Notes: generated from the letters alone by a model not told the origin. Positions 18,533 through 29,093 are shown, numbered from the stretch's first letter. The stretch: 64,000 nt of DNA from Rhizobium favelukesii (GCF_000577275.2 NZ_HG916852.1:2793001-2857000), one strand, 5' to 3'. Program-made: numbers and translations.

Positions 18533-19780
18533 TCACTGCGCCGGCTGCTCGACGATGTCTGCGGCCTTAACCGTGCGCACCTTTGTCAAGAATACCATGG
18601 CCGCGATCAGGATGATGATGGCCGACAGCAGATACGGCGCTCCGGCAAAGCGCACCGGCGCCTCGGGCTTCGTGAAGTAGCCGAACAGCTGCGTGAAGAT
18701 CAGCGGCCCGATGATCGTGGTGATGCTGCTGAGGCTTGTGAGCGCCCCCTGCAGCTCGCCTTGCGCCGACGGCGGCACTTTGCCGGCTGCTATGCTTCGC
18801 AGCGGCGGATCGGCGACATTTTCCATCACCGTCAGCACGATCACCGTGTAGACCATCCAGCCCTCCCAGGCGAAGGCGTAGCCCGTCAGTCCGACGACGG
18901 AAAAGGACAGGCCAAGGACGGCAGTCTTCCACTCGCCAAGCACCGGCACGATTTTCGGCAAGATGACACCCATGACGAAGGCTGCTCCGATGCCATAGAT
19001 GCCGAGCGACAGGCCGATTTGCCCCTCGCTCCAGCCATAGCGATAGGTCGACACGAACGACCAGACCGCCGGATAGACGGCATGCGCCAGCCAGAAGAGG
19101 AACATGACCGCACAGATCGGCCCGATACCGGGATAGGCGCGCATCTGCTTCAGCGCGCCAAGCGGATTGGCTCGCTTCCATTCAAACGTCCGACGATGCC
19201 TTGCCTCCAACGTCTCGGGAAGCATGAAGTAGGCGGCAACGAAATTCACGAACGAAAGAGCCGCAGCCCCGAGAAACGGCACCCGGGGGCCGAACTCGCC
19301 GAGGAAGCCGCCGATGACAGGACCGATCGTGAAACCGACACCGAACGCAATGCCGATCAGGCCGAAGTTCTTGGCGCGATTCTCATCAGTACTGATATCG
19401 GCGATGTAGGCCGAGCAGGTCGCAAAGCTGCCGCCGCTCAAGCCAGCAAGCGCACGACCGATGAAGAGCATCCAGAAGCTCGTCGCCACCGCGCAGATGA
19501 AGTTGTCGATCGCAAAGGTCAGCACCGATAAAAGCAGGATGGGTCGCCGCCCGAAGCGGTCGCTGAGATTGCCGAGGAACGGTGCGAACAGGAACTGCAT
19601 GACCGCATAGACGACAAGCAGCCAGCCGCCGTCGAGCGCAGCGTCGCTCACCGATCCCCCGGTCAATTGCTCGAGATAGGCGGGAAGTACCGGCATAATG
19701 ATCGCAATCCCGATCACGTCGAGAAACAGGATCATGAAGACGAGGAAGAGGCCGCGACGAACGAATTTCGGATCGAGCAT
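18533..19780 (-). CDS. MFS exporter related to TetA-type tetracycline efflux pumps
   Basis: The 415-residue protein has 12 predicted membrane segments and the MFS motif A GNLSDRFGRRPILLLS between TM2 and TM3, plus GRALAGLSGGSFATCSAYIA (TM4) and the TM5 antiporter motif GIAFGVGFTIGPVIGG. The sequence FLDVIGIAIIMPVLP in TM1 is characteristic of the TetA/Bcr drug:H+ antiporter group. Tetracycline itself is not proven as substrate. A strong promoter containing a palindromic operator lies just upstream (19837-19865), but no TetR gene is adjacent. Confidence 0.92.
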   Translation of the reverse strand: MLDPKFVRRGLFLVFMILFLDVIGIAIIMPVLPAYLEQLTGGSVSDAALDGGWLLVVYAVMQFLFAPFLGNLSDRFGRRPILLLSVLTFAIDNFICAVATSFWMLFIGRALAGLSGGSFATCSAYIADISTDENRAKNFGLIGIAFGVGFTIGPVIGGFLGEFGPRVPFLGAAALSFVNFVAAYFMLPETLEARHRRTFEWKRANPLGALKQMRAYPGIGPICAVMFLFWLAHAVYPAVWSFVSTYRYGWSEGQIGLSLGIYGIGAAFVMGVILPKIVPVLGEWKTAVLGLSFSVVGLTGYAFAWEGWMVYTVIVLTVMENVADPPLRSIAAGKVPPSAQGELQGALTSLSSITTIIGPLIFTQLFGYFTKPEAPVRFAGAPYLLSAIIILIAAMVFLTKVRTVKAADIVEQPAQ

Positions 19781-19836
19781 CAGACATCTCTACAGCAGGT
19801 TGTTTTCTGAAAAGACGATCTCGTCCCCGGTCTTGT

Positions 19837-19865
19837 TACATAGCTCACGTACATGAGCGAAACAA
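19837..19865 (-). promoter_or_regulatory. Promoter with embedded operator for the MFS exporter
   Basis: On the minus strand TTGTTT (19865-19860) and TATGTA (19842-19837) are 17 bases apart. The spacer is almost exactly a 16-bp palindrome (GCTCACGTACATGAGC, 19843-19858, 14 of 16 positions symmetric). Such placement would let a dimeric repressor block polymerase. Confidence 0.55.
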
Positions 19866-19936
19866 TCCGTGAACATTTCAAATCTTTTGATAGGCGCACG
19901 ACTTATGTTGATGAGGAACGGGAACAAACGCAGATT

Positions 19937-20842
19937 CTAACCGGCTTTGCGCTGCTCAGCCTTGACGAAATCGACGAAAGCCCGAAGTGCAGGCGGCATA
20001 TGCTTGCGGCTCGCGTAGTAGAGAAACGGGCCGGAGAACTCCGTTACCCATTCTTCGAGGATCGGCACCAGTGCCCCTGTCTCCATGGCTGGCAACAAGA
20101 CCTCCTCGAAGGTCCGGATAACGCCGAGCCCGGCGACCGCAGCCGAAACCTCCATATCGATCGCGTTGGCAATGACCGGCCCCTTCGGCGTGATCATCAG
20201 CGTCTCCTCGCCCCGCTCGAATTCCCAAGGCAATGAAGCGCCACTGAGGAAGCGATGCCTGATGCAATCATGCGCGAGCAGATCACGCGGGTGACGAGGA
20301 ACGCCACGCTGCTCCAGATAGTCAGGTGCGGCCGCCGTGACATATCTTTGCCTGCGAGGCCCGATCGGCACCGCGATCATGTCGCGCTCCAACCGCTCGT
20401 CATAGCGGATGCCGGCGTCGTAGCCGGCAGCGAGCACGTCGACGAACGTGTCCTCGCCGACGATCTCGAGTGAGATCTGCGGATAGCGCTTCAAGAACCG
20501 GTTGGCGAGATCGGGCAGAAACAGCCGCGCGGCGATCGTCGGGACGTTGAGGCGGAGCGTCCCGCTGGGGCCATCGCGGAAGGTATCGAGTTGCTGAAGC
20601 GCCAGGGAGACCTCTCCCAGAGCAGGCGTAAGACGTTCCAACAGCCGCTCCCCCGCCTCCGTCGGCGTGACGCTACGGGTCGTCCGGTTGAACAGGCGAA
20701 CGCCGACGCGCTCCTCCAGGCGCCGCAGCGAGTCGCTGAGCGAAGAAGCGGAGACACCGCGTTTGCGGGCCGCCGCGCGAAAACTGCGCTCCCTTGCAAT
20801 GGCGGTGAAGGCATCCAGATCATTGAGGGGAAGGTCTTCCAT
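19937..20842 (-). CDS. LysR-family transcriptional regulator
   Basis: The 301-residue protein starts MEDLPLNDLDAFTAIARERS and has the N-terminal winged helix-turn-helix at about 8-66 (RAAARKRGVSASSLSDSLRR, LEERVGVRLFNRTTRSV). A substrate-binding domain with LRLNVPTIAARLFLPDLANR follows. It is divergent from the aldo-keto reductase gene with about 110 bp between, the classic LysR arrangement, so that reductase is its likely target. It also reads toward the MFS gene, whose own promoter lies between them. Effector unknown. Confidence 0.92.
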   Translation of the reverse strand: MEDLPLNDLDAFTAIARERSFRAAARKRGVSASSLSDSLRRLEERVGVRLFNRTTRSVTPTEAGERLLERLTPALGEVSLALQQLDTFRDGPSGTLRLNVPTIAARLFLPDLANRFLKRYPQISLEIVGEDTFVDVLAAGYDAGIRYDERLERDMIAVPIGPRRQRYVTAAAPDYLEQRGVPRHPRDLLAHDCIRHRFLSGASLPWEFERGEETLMITPKGPVIANAIDMEVSAAVAGLGVIRTFEEVLLPAMETGALVPILEEWVTEFSGPFLYYASRKHMPPALRAFVDFVKAEQRKAG

Positions 20843-20951
20843 TGTGCATTTTCCCGTACAGCCCGTTCGCATTCACATGGATTATCGCACGAAGCGCGGC
20901 GCGATAAAACCGCTCCGAAGTATCAACACAGGCATGACGAAGGAGAACGAA

Positions 20952-21947
20952 ATGGAGACGCATCGTTTGGGGAAAACTGGCCCCACGGTATCGGCCATCG
21001 GCCTCGGCTGCATGGGCATGTCCGGCATGTATGGGCCATCCGACCGCGGCGAAAGCATTGCGACGATCCATGCCGCACTCAACGTCGGCATCAATCTGCT
21101 CGATACCGGCGACTTCTATGGCATGGGCCATAATGAAATGCTGATCGGCGAGGCGCTGAAGGGCGGCAAGCGGGACGATGTTGTCATCAGCGTCAAATTC
21201 GGCGCGCTGCGCGATCCAGCCGGCAACTGGAGCGGCTACGACTCCCGTCCGGTGGCAATCAAGAACTTCCTCGCCTATACACTGAAGCGTCTCGACGTCG
21301 ACTACATCGATATCTATCGCCCTGCCCGCCTGGATCCCAGCGTTCCGATTGAAGAAACGGTGGGCGCGATCGGTGACATGATCAAGGCCGGATACATCCG
21401 CCATGTCGGGCTGTCCGAAGTCGGCGCGGACACCATTCGTCGGGCGGCAAGCACCCATCCGATCTGCGACCTGCAGATCGAGTATTCGCTGATATCGCGC
21501 GGCATTGAGGACCAGATCCTGCCGACCTGCCGCGAGCTCGGAATTTCCATCACCGCTTACGGCGTTCTCTCCCGCGGCCTGATCAGCGGACATTGGCAAA
21601 AAGGGCAAGGAAGCAGCGCCGGCGATTTCCGCGGCATGAGCCCGCGTTTTCAGGACGGCAATGTCGATCAGAACCTCGCGCTCGTCGAGGAATTGCGCAA
21701 GATCGCGGACGCAAAGCGGGTATCGGTCGCTCAGATCGCCATCGCCTGGGTGGCAGCCCAGGGCGACGACATCGTGCCTCTTGTCGGGGCGCGCCGGCGC
21801 GACCGCCTGACCGAAGCGCTCGGTTCGCGCGCCGTGCAATTGTCGGCCGAGGAAATGGCGGCCATCGAGCGGGCCGTTCCGAGGGATGCTGCAGCGGGCA
21901 CCCGCTATCCCGACGCCCAGCTCAAACATATGGACAGTGAAAGATGA
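20952..21947 (+). CDS. Aldo/keto reductase
   Basis: The 331-residue TIM-barrel NADPH oxidoreductase starts METHRLGKTGPTVSAIGLGC behind AGGAG (20941); an ATG six codons earlier also exists. Catalytic Asp and Tyr are in LLDTGDFYGMGHNEMLIGEA and the Lys in VVISVKFGALRD. The usual catalytic His position reads YIDIYRPARLDPSVP, so that His is not present, as in some bacterial AKR subgroups. NADPH-binding at the C-terminus is suggested by VPLVGARRRDRLTEALG. Divergent from the LysR gene that probably controls it. Substrate unknown. Confidence 0.93.
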   Translation: METHRLGKTGPTVSAIGLGCMGMSGMYGPSDRGESIATIHAALNVGINLLDTGDFYGMGHNEMLIGEALKGGKRDDVVISVKFGALRDPAGNWSGYDSRPVAIKNFLAYTLKRLDVDYIDIYRPARLDPSVPIEETVGAIGDMIKAGYIRHVGLSEVGADTIRRAASTHPICDLQIEYSLISRGIEDQILPTCRELGISITAYGVLSRGLISGHWQKGQGSSAGDFRGMSPRFQDGNVDQNLALVEELRKIADAKRVSVAQIAIAWVAAQGDDIVPLVGARRRDRLTEALGSRAVQLSAEEMAAIERAVPRDAAAGTRYPDAQLKHMDSER

Positions 21948-21955
21948 TGATGATC

Positions 21956-21978
21956 AGCCTCTCCTCTGAGGAGAGGCT
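21956..21978. terminator. Bidirectional terminator hairpin
   Basis: A 9-bp stem (AGCCTCTCC / GGAGAGGCT) with a 5-base loop lies between two convergent genes, the aldo/keto reductase and the YpfJ-type peptidase. On the plus strand GTGTCTGTGTTT follows. Confidence 0.6.
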
Positions 21979-21989
21979 GTGTCTGTGTT

Positions 21990-22907
21990 TCAGATCGGCC
22001 CTGAGAACGTATCGCAGGCGGACAACTGCCCGCTGTCGAAGCCGCGCTTGAACCATCGGGCCCGCTGCTCCGAGGTGCCGTGGTTGAAGCTTTCCGGCAC
22101 CACGTAGCCCTGGCTGCGCTTCTGCAGCGTGTCATCGCCGATCTGCTGGGCTGCGTTCAACGCCTCCTCCAGATCGCCGGCTTCGAGAATGCCCTTCTGC
22201 TCGGTGAACTTGCCCCAGATACCGGCAAAGCAATCGGCCTGCAGTTCGACGCGAACCGACATCTTGTTGGCGTCCGCCTCGCTCATCCGCTGACGCGCCT
22301 GATTGAACTTCGGCAGGATGCCGAGCAGGTTCTGAACGTGATGGCCGACCTCATGTGCAACCACATAGGCTTCGGCAAAATCGCCGGAGGCGCCGAATTG
22401 GCGGCTGAGCTGGTTGAAGAAGGCCGTGTCGAGATAGACCTTGTGGTCGCTCGGGCAGTAGAACGGCCCGGTCGCGGCCGAGGCAAAGCCGCAGGCAGAT
22501 TGCGTCTGTGCGGAGAAGAGAACGAGGCGAGGCTCCTCGTACTGACGGCCCTGGGACTGGAAGATCCCGTTCCAGGTATCCTCCGTCTCGGCAAGGACGG
22601 TTCGCACGAATGCGGTCATTTCGTCATTGGCGGGCGTCTGGCTTCCCGATTCGCTCTGCTCGTAGCCCGGTCCACCTGTTGTCATGCCGCCATCCATGAT
22701 CTGCAGCAGGTCGATGCCCATGGCCTTGAGGACAAGGTAGATGACGACGAGGAAGATGATGGTGCCGATGCTCAAGCCACCGCCGCGCCGGCCCATGCCG
22801 CCGCCGGACGGAAAGCTGAAGCCTCCTCCTCTGCCCAATCCGCCCATGGAAGGGTCGCTACGGCGATCCTCGATGTTGTCGGACTGACGCCGGCCTTTCC
22901 ATTCCAT
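21990..22907 (-). CDS. ypfJ: YpfJ-family neutral zinc metallopeptidase
   Basis: The 305-residue protein has a Gly/Arg-rich cytoplasmic N-terminus (residues 1-44), one membrane segment (SIGTIIFLVVIYLVLKAMGI, about 46-65) and a periplasmic catalytic domain. The zincin motif is VVAHEVGHHVQNLLG (HExxH) with the further ligand region ELQADCFAGIWG. The conserved ACGFASAATGPFYCPSDHK and the C-terminal FNHGTSEQRARWFKRGF are typical of this family. Substrate is unknown. GGGGGAA precedes the ATG. Confidence 0.93.
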   Translation of the reverse strand: MEWKGRRQSDNIEDRRSDPSMGGLGRGGGFSFPSGGGMGRRGGGLSIGTIIFLVVIYLVLKAMGIDLLQIMDGGMTTGGPGYEQSESGSQTPANDEMTAFVRTVLAETEDTWNGIFQSQGRQYEEPRLVLFSAQTQSACGFASAATGPFYCPSDHKVYLDTAFFNQLSRQFGASGDFAEAYVVAHEVGHHVQNLLGILPKFNQARQRMSEADANKMSVRVELQADCFAGIWGKFTEQKGILEAGDLEEALNAAQQIGDDTLQKRSQGYVVPESFNHGTSEQRARWFKRGFDSGQLSACDTFSGPI

Positions 22908-23051
22908 GACGGTTCCCCCAGGCTAAACCTTCGGTCGCTACAGGCTCATATATATCTCGCCGATCGGGAAATTCCAGCTACCCGAGAAGGCGTGTTTGAG
23001 CGGAGGCTAACGGCGCAAGCAGCCTTCGGGATTTGCGTCCGGCCGGGGCAA

Positions 23052-24248
23052 TCAGACGGTTACGACGGCATCCTTTGGAGCCTCGGCGGCTGATCCTGAT
23101 TCGCGATCAAGCAGCTTTTTAAGAGTAAAATGGCCGAGCCCAACGACAAGCAACGACGCGTAGCCATCAATGGCGTAGTGCCAGCCGAGATAGACGGAGC
23201 TCGCTATCACGAACGCCGTGTAACAAAAGGCGATGATACCCAGCCTGCGTGAGACCTCTGCGGCGAAGAATGCATTCAAGGCGATCAGCCCCACATGGAC
23301 GCTGGGAAACGCCGAGATGCCCGAGCCGAGCCCGGATGTCCCGTGCTCGTGAAGCGACCATAGATAACGCTGAAACATGCTCGCGGTCGTCGGACTATCA
23401 GGCGAGTTGAGAACCGTCAGCAGCTCCGCAAAGCGCTGCCCGTCGCCGGTTACCGCGCCATAAAAGACAGGCCCGGCCGATATGAAGATGCCGGCAAGAA
23501 TATTTCCGCAGACCACCCAGACGAGCATGAACATGCTGATATAGCGGACGCGTATCGACGCCGCTCGCGGCGAGGTTGCCACGTAGAAGAGCGTTGCGAA
23601 GCAGACCAGGAACCACAATACGCTGTAGTTCCAATCGACGATCTTGACGATGGCGTCGTGGCCGGCGATCGAGAGCAGCCCCCTCCAGGGATCGGGCCCG
23701 AACGACAGCAGGGCATCGAGGTTTGCGAGCGGTTGATCGTAGATGAAGCCGCCGCGAATGATCGGCAGCAGGTTCTTGATCGATGTGAACGTGCCCTGAA
23801 AAATCATCAGCGCCATCATCAGCGCCATGCCCGAGAAGAGATGGGCCAAACGCTGAGGCGAAAATGCTCTTCGCGCAGCCAGCGATCGTTTCTGATCAAA
23901 GCGAAGCAAAATCCATGCGTAGTCAAAAATGGCGGCCATAAGTGGCATGAAAAACAGGAACAGGTAGGTCCATTGGTTGAAGTATAGGCCGAAAGACATC
24001 ATCTCGGCGTGGCCATCGGCGATCAGCAACACGACGCCAATCACGAAATAGACTGCTACGGCGAGATAAAGCCAAACGTCCGCCGTCATCCGGACCTTGA
24101 GGTGCGATAGCAACTCCAAAGTCCACGCTCTCAGGCTCGCAAGCCTTTTATCACGCTGAGATACTGTCAATTCAAGCGCGCCCCTGCAAGCAAACCGCCC
24201 GCCTGGTTTGCAATGATAAATAGAAGCACCCAATTTGTTAATTTTCAC
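23052..24248 (-). CDS. PAP2-superfamily membrane enzyme (Aur1/Ipt1-like)
   Basis: The 398-codon frame encodes a protein with about seven hydrophobic segments. Near the C-terminus are the two conserved phosphatase/transferase motifs GISAFPSVHVGLIAL and LGWHYAIDGYASLL, in which S-x-H and H-x3-D form the PAP2 active site facing the periplasm. This spacing and the GxxxSxHvG form resemble PAP2_3 / inositolphosphotransferase-like proteins, which act on lipid phosphates. The start is uncertain: the longest frame begins with GTG at 24248, and an ATG at 24090 (MTADVWLYLAVAVYF) immediately before TM1 is an alternative. Monocistronic. Confidence 0.82.
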   Translation of the reverse strand: MKINKLGASIYHCKPGGRFACRGALELTVSQRDKRLASLRAWTLELLSHLKVRMTADVWLYLAVAVYFVIGVVLLIADGHAEMMSFGLYFNQWTYLFLFFMPLMAAIFDYAWILLRFDQKRSLAARRAFSPQRLAHLFSGMALMMALMIFQGTFTSIKNLLPIIRGGFIYDQPLANLDALLSFGPDPWRGLLSIAGHDAIVKIVDWNYSVLWFLVCFATLFYVATSPRAASIRVRYISMFMLVWVVCGNILAGIFISAGPVFYGAVTGDGQRFAELLTVLNSPDSPTTASMFQRYLWSLHEHGTSGLGSGISAFPSVHVGLIALNAFFAAEVSRRLGIIAFCYTAFVIASSVYLGWHYAIDGYASLLVVGLGHFTLKKLLDRESGSAAEAPKDAVVTV

Positions 24249-24397
24249 GAACTGGCACTGCTAGAAGGCCGGCCTGACCATATTTTCCAATTGCGAGGCA
24301 AAGAAGCACTGACCGAGCGCAGCGCGCGCAACCGCTTGACGAGACATCGCCATTCAGGCCTCCTTGCGCGACGAAGTCAAAGGAGGAGAGACAAACG

Positions 24398-25438
24398 ATG
24401 AAGGCGGTGCGGCTCGAAGCGACGGGAAAGCTGGCACTGCGCGAGGTAGAGCGTTGCGAGCCGGGAGTTGGCGAATTGCTGGTTCGCGTGGAGGCCTGCG
24501 GCATTTGCGGCACCGACCGCCATCTGTTCCTCGGAGAGTTTCCTTCCAAGCCACCCGTTACGCTTGGCCACGAATTTGCCGGCATCATCGAAAAGGTGGG
24601 CGAGGGTGTGAGCGGCTTTCGCAAAGGCATGCGCGTCACCGGCGATCCGAACATCGCCTGCGGTCGCTGCCCGCAATGCCAGCGCGGCCGCGTCAATCTG
24701 TGCCATAACCTGCAGGCGATCGGCATCCATCGCGACGGCGGTTTTGCCGAATATGTCTGCATTCCGCAGCAGCAGGCCTTCGAACTGCCTTCGGCACTGG
24801 ATCCTCTCCACGGCGCCTTTTGCGAGCCTCTCGCCTGCTGCATCCACGGCGTCGATCTTGCCGAAATCCGGACCGGCGCCTCGGTCGTCGTCCTCGGCGG
24901 CGGCGTGATCGGCTTGCTCATCGTGCAGTTGGCCCGGCTGGCGGGAGCAACCAAGGTTGTCCTCGTCACCCGCAGCGAGGAGAAGCGGACGCTCGCCGAG
25001 AGGCTGGGCGCCACTGCGAGTGCGGATCCTTCGACAGGCGATATCGTGGCACGCTTGACTGCGGCAGACGGTTTGCTGCCCGGCGGCGCCGACATCGTCA
25101 TCGAATGCGCCGGTGTTGCCGAAACAATCGAGCAGGCGCCCCGCCTTGCACGGCGCGGCGGCACCGTCGTGATCCTCGGGGTCATGCCCCAGGGCATGAA
25201 GATTGCGGTCGAACCCTTCGACCTCCTCTTCCGCGAGATCAAGCTGGTGAACTCGTTCCTCAACCCGTTCACGCACCGGCGCGCGGCCGATCTCATCGCA
25301 TCGGGGACCATCAAGGTCGCGCCGCTTGTCTCCCGCCGGATCGGCTTCAATGACGCGGTTGAAGCAATCTCCAGTCCCGCCCGCCGGGGTGAGATCCGAG
25401 CCCTTGTCGTACCGGGTGTCGTACCGGGTATCGACTAG
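24398..25438 (+). CDS. Zinc-dependent medium-chain alcohol/polyol dehydrogenase
   Basis: The 346-residue enzyme has catalytic-zinc ligands C37 in CGICGTDRH and the HE pair in TLGHEFAGIIE, and a structural-zinc lobe CGRCPQCQRGRVNLC. The Rossmann motif is VVLGGGVIGLLIVQLARLAG. It follows an excellent ribosome site (AAAGGAGGAGAG). The sequence resembles threonine/sorbitol/galactitol-type dehydrogenases; substrate unknown. It is 34% or so like tdh in layout but not a recent copy by eye. The last codons contain a tandem 12-bp repeat encoding VVPG twice. Confidence 0.9.
   Translation: MKAVRLEATGKLALREVERCEPGVGELLVRVEACGICGTDRHLFLGEFPSKPPVTLGHEFAGIIEKVGEGVSGFRKGMRVTGDPNIACGRCPQCQRGRVNLCHNLQAIGIHRDGGFAEYVCIPQQQAFELPSALDPLHGAFCEPLACCIHGVDLAEIRTGASVVVLGGGVIGLLIVQLARLAGATKVVLVTRSEEKRTLAERLGATASADPSTGDIVARLTAADGLLPGGADIVIECAGVAETIEQAPRLARRGGTVVILGVMPQGMKIAVEPFDLLFREIKLVNSFLNPFTHRRAADLIASGTIKVAPLVSRRIGFNDAVEAISSPARRGEIRALVVPGVVPGID
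25406..25429 (+). repeat. Tandem 12-bp repeat at the 3' end of the dehydrogenase gene
   Basis: GTCGTACCGGGT occurs twice in direct succession and in frame, duplicating the residues VVPG four codons before the stop. Confidence 0.9.
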
Positions 25439-25607
25439 GCTTCTGTCGTTCGGCCAATTCCTGTCGATTCCGCAATTTATGGGGTTCCGTTTACAAATAC
25501 ATTTGCCTATAAGCCGCTTCTAGCCTGAAAAGACCATCACATGCGCGACCCGGCCGGTGCCTCCCACCCTGGCCGGCTTTCTGCGCAGCTAGGAAACGGA
25601 AAAAGCC

Positions 25608-28600
25608 ATGCCGAAGCGCCAAGATATCAAATCGATCCTCATCATCGGCGCGGGACCGATCGTCATTGGCCAGGCTTGCGAATTCGACTACTCCGGCACC
25701 CAGGCGTGCAAGGCGCTGAAGGAGGAAGGCTACCGCGTCATCCTCGTCAATTCCAACCCGGCAACGATCATGACCGACCCTGGTCTTGCCGACGCCACCT
25801 ACGTCGAGCCGATCACGCCCGAAGTCGTCGCAAAGATCATCGCCAAGGAACGTCCGGACGCGCTGCTGCCGACCATGGGCGGTCAGACGGCACTCAACAC
25901 CGCCCTTTCGCTGAAGCGCATGGGTGTTCTTGACCGCTACAATGTCGAGATGATCGGCGCGAAGCCCGCTGCAATCGATATGGCCGAAGACCGCGCCCTC
26001 TTCCGAGAGGCAATGGATCGCATCGGCCTGGAAACCCCGCGCTCCATGCTGGCAAACGCCACCGACATCAAGGATGCCGATCGCAAGACGCATGAAGCCG
26101 AGCGCAACAAGCTGAAGGAGAGCCTCTCCGGCTCCGACCTCGACAAGGCGCTCGACGAGCTGGAAAACCAGTGGAACCTCGGCGAGACCGACCGCAAGCA
26201 GCGCTACATCAGCCACGCCATGGCGATCGCTGCGCAGGCGATCGACGCCGTCGGTCTGCCTGCCATCATTCGCCCGTCCTTCACCATGGGCGGCACCGGC
26301 GGCGGCATTGCCTACAACCGCTCGGAATTCTTCGAGATCATCGGCGGCGGGCTGGATGCGTCGCCCACCACCGAAGTTCTGATCGAGGAATCGGTTCTCG
26401 GCTGGAAGGAATATGAAATGGAGGTCGTCCGCGACAAGGCGGACAACTGCATCATCATCTGCTCCATCGAGAACATCGACCCAATGGGCGTCCACACCGG
26501 CGACTCGATCACCGTCGCCCCGGCGCTGACGCTGACCGACAAAGAATATCAGATGATGCGCAACGCCTCGATCGCGGTCCTGCGCGAGATCGGCGTCGAG
26601 ACCGGCGGCTCGAACGTTCAGTTCGCCGTCAACCCGAAGGACGGCCGCCTCGTCGTTATCGAGATGAACCCGCGTGTTTCGCGCTCCTCGGCCCTCGCCT
26701 CCAAGGCGACCGGCTTCCCTATCGCCAAGGTCGCCGCCAAGCTCGCGATCGGCTATACGCTGGACGAACTGGAAAACGACATCACCGGCGGCGCGACGCC
26801 GGCCTCCTTCGAGCCGTCGATCGACTACGTCGTCACCAAGATCCCGCGCTTTGCCTTCGAAAAGTTCCCGGGCGCCTCGCCGGTGCTCACCACCGCGATG
26901 AAGTCCGTTGGCGAGGTCATGGCGATCGGCCGCACCTTCGCGGAATCGCTGCAGAAGGCGCTCCGCGGTCTCGAAACGGGCCTGACTGGCCTCGACGAGA
27001 TCGAAATTCCGGATGTCGAGGAAGGTGAATCCAGCCAGAACGCCATCCGCGCCGCCATTGGCACACCAACGCCGGATCGCCTGCGCATGGTCGCCCAGGC
27101 GCTGCGTCAAGGGATGAGCCCTGAAGAAGTTCACGAAGGCTGCAAGATCGACCCGTGGTTCATCGCCCAGTTCAAGGCGATCGTCGACATGGAAGCCCGC
27201 ATCCGCGAGCACGGCCTGCCAACTGACGCAACCAACCTGCGCGCGCTCAAGGCGATGGGTTTCTCCGACGCCCGCCTGGCAACGCTGTCCGGCAAGCGCC
27301 CGAAGGAAGTGGCTGAGCTGCGCAACAGGCTGAACGTCCGACCGGTCTTCAAGCGCATCGACACCTGCGCCGCCGAATTCGCCTCGCCGACCGCCTACAT
27401 GTACTCGACCTACGAAACCCCGTTCGTCGGCGTTGCCCGCTCTGAAGCTGACGTTTCCAACCGCAAGAAGGTCGTCATCCTTGGCGGCGGTCCAAACCGT
27501 ATCGGCCAGGGCATCGAATTCGACTATTGCTGCTGCCACGCCGCCTTCGCCTTGAGGGATGCCGGCTATGAAGCGATCATGATCAACTGCAACCCGGAAA
27601 CGGTCTCGACTGACTACGATACCTCCGATCGCCTCTATTTCGAGCCGCTGACGGCCGAGGATGTCATCGAGATCCTGCGTGGAGAGCAGGAAAAGGGCGA
27701 AGTCGTTGGCGTCATCGTCCAGTTCGGCGGCCAGACCCCGTTGAAGCTTGCCGAAGCCCTCGAAAAGAACGGCATTCCGATCCTCGGTACGGCACCCGAC
27801 ATGATCGACCTCGCCGAAGACCGCGACCGCTTCCAGAAGCTGTTGATGAAGCTCGATCTCAACCAGCCGAACAACGGCATCGCCTACTCCGTCGAGCAGG
27901 CCCGCCTCGTCGCCACCGAAATCGGCTTCCCGCTGGTCGTGCGCCCGTCCTACGTTCTCGGCGGCCGCGCCATGCAGATCATCCACTCGGAATCGATGCT
28001 GCAGACCTACCTGCTCGACACGGTTCCGGAACTGGTGCCTGAGGACATCAAGCAGCGCTATCCGAACGACAAGACGGGCCAGATCAACACACTTCTCGGC
28101 AAGAACCCGCTGCTGTTCGACAGCTACCTCAGCAACGCCATCGAAGTCGACGTCGACTGCCTCTGCGACGGGACAGACGCTTATGTCGCCGGCATCATGG
28201 AGCATATTGAGGAAGCCGGCATTCACTCCGGCGACTCGGCCTGCTCGCTGCCGCCGCGCACCCTGTCGAACGAGATGGTCGACGAGCTCGAGCGCCAGGC
28301 GAAGGCCATGGCCAAGGCGCTTAACGTCGTCGGCCTGATGAACGTGCAGTTCGCCATCAAGGACGGCACCGTCTACGTTCTCGAAGTGAACCCGCGCGCC
28401 TCGCGCACGGTACCCTTCGTCGCCAAGACCATCGGTGCGCCGATCGCCAAGATCGCGGCGCGCGCCATGGCTGGCGAAAAGCTCGATGCGACGTTTGCCG
28501 CCTACGGCGAAAAGCCCGATCCGCGCAACCTCAAGCACATTGCCGTCAAGGAGGCCGTATTCCCCTTCGCCCGCTTCCCCGGTGTCGACACCCTGCTCGG

Positions 28601-29093
28601 TCCGGAAATGCGCTCGACCGGCGAAGTCATTGGCCTCGATACGGATTTCGCGCTGGCCTTCGCCAAGTCGCAGCTCGGCGCCGGCGTCGAACTGCCGCGT
28701 GAAGGCACCGTCTTCGTTTCGGTCCGCGACGAGGACAAGCCGCGCGTTCTGCCGGCCATCGGCGTTCTCGTCGGCGAAGGCTTCAAGGTCCTGGCAACCG
28801 GCGGCACGCAACGCTTCCTGGCTGAAAACGGCATCGAGTCGACGAAAATCAACAAGGTCCTGGAAGGACGTCCGCACATCGAAGATGCGATCCGCAACCG
28901 CCAGGTTCAGCTCGTGATCAACACGACCGACGGCAACAAGGCGATCTCCGACTCGAAATCGCTGCGCCGCGCAACGCTGATGCAGAAGGTACCCTACTAC
29001 ACGACGATGGCCGGCGCCGAGGCAGCCGCCCAGGCGATCAAGGCGCTGCGCGCCGGCAACCTCGAAGTCCGTCCGCTGCAGAGCTATTTCTGA
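25608..29093 (+). CDS. carB: Carbamoyl-phosphate synthase large subunit
   Basis: The 1161-residue subunit makes carbamoyl phosphate from bicarbonate, ammonia and two ATP. Two homologous ATP-grasp halves are visible: the first opens with [20 protein letters not shown] and the second with [20 protein letters not shown] at about 625. Each half carries its own ATP-grasp motifs ([28 protein letters not shown]). The C-terminal MGS-like allosteric domain begins near 1020 ([19 protein letters not shown]). It is longer than the E. coli protein (1073) owing to an alphaproteobacterial insert near 160-205. A small hairpin (CCGGCC...GGCCGG, about 25553-25579) lies in the leader. Confidence 0.98.
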   Translation: MPKRQDIKSILIIGAGPIVIGQACEFDYSGTQACKALKEEGYRVILVNSNPATIMTDPGLADATYVEPITPEVVAKIIAKERPDALLPTMGGQTALNTALSLKRMGVLDRYNVEMIGAKPAAIDMAEDRALFREAMDRIGLETPRSMLANATDIKDADRKTHEAERNKLKESLSGSDLDKALDELENQWNLGETDRKQRYISHAMAIAAQAIDAVGLPAIIRPSFTMGGTGGGIAYNRSEFFEIIGGGLDASPTTEVLIEESVLGWKEYEMEVVRDKADNCIIICSIENIDPMGVHTGDSITVAPALTLTDKEYQMMRNASIAVLREIGVETGGSNVQFAVNPKDGRLVVIEMNPRVSRSSALASKATGFPIAKVAAKLAIGYTLDELENDITGGATPASFEPSIDYVVTKIPRFAFEKFPGASPVLTTAMKSVGEVMAIGRTFAESLQKALRGLETGLTGLDEIEIPDVEEGESSQNAIRAAIGTPTPDRLRMVAQALRQGMSPEEVHEGCKIDPWFIAQFKAIVDMEARIREHGLPTDATNLRALKAMGFSDARLATLSGKRPKEVAELRNRLNVRPVFKRIDTCAAEFASPTAYMYSTYETPFVGVARSEADVSNRKKVVILGGGPNRIGQGIEFDYCCCHAAFALRDAGYEAIMINCNPETVSTDYDTSDRLYFEPLTAEDVIEILRGEQEKGEVVGVIVQFGGQTPLKLAEALEKNGIPILGTAPDMIDLAEDRDRFQKLLMKLDLNQPNNGIAYSVEQARLVATEIGFPLVVRPSYVLGGRAMQIIHSESMLQTYLLDTVPELVPEDIKQRYPNDKTGQINTLLGKNPLLFDSYLSNAIEVDVDCLCDGTDAYVAGIMEHIEEAGIHSGDSACSLPPRTLSNEMVDELERQAKAMAKALNVVGLMNVQFAIKDGTVYVLEVNPRASRTVPFVAKTIGAPIAKIAARAMAGEKLDATFAAYGEKPDPRNLKHIAVKEAVFPFARFPGVDTLLGPEMRSTGEVIGLDTDFALAFAKSQLGAGVELPREGTVFVSVRDEDKPRVLPAIGVLVGEGFKVLATGGTQRFLAENGIESTKINKVLEGRPHIEDAIRNRQVQLVINTTDGNKAISDSKSLRRATLMQKVPYYTTMAGAEAAAQAIKALRAGNLEVRPLQSYF

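Noticed and set aside
25541..25607. Leader peptide in front of carB
   Set aside because: An ATG frame exists but runs on far into carB, and it lacks the Arg or pyrimidine-control features of an attenuation leader.
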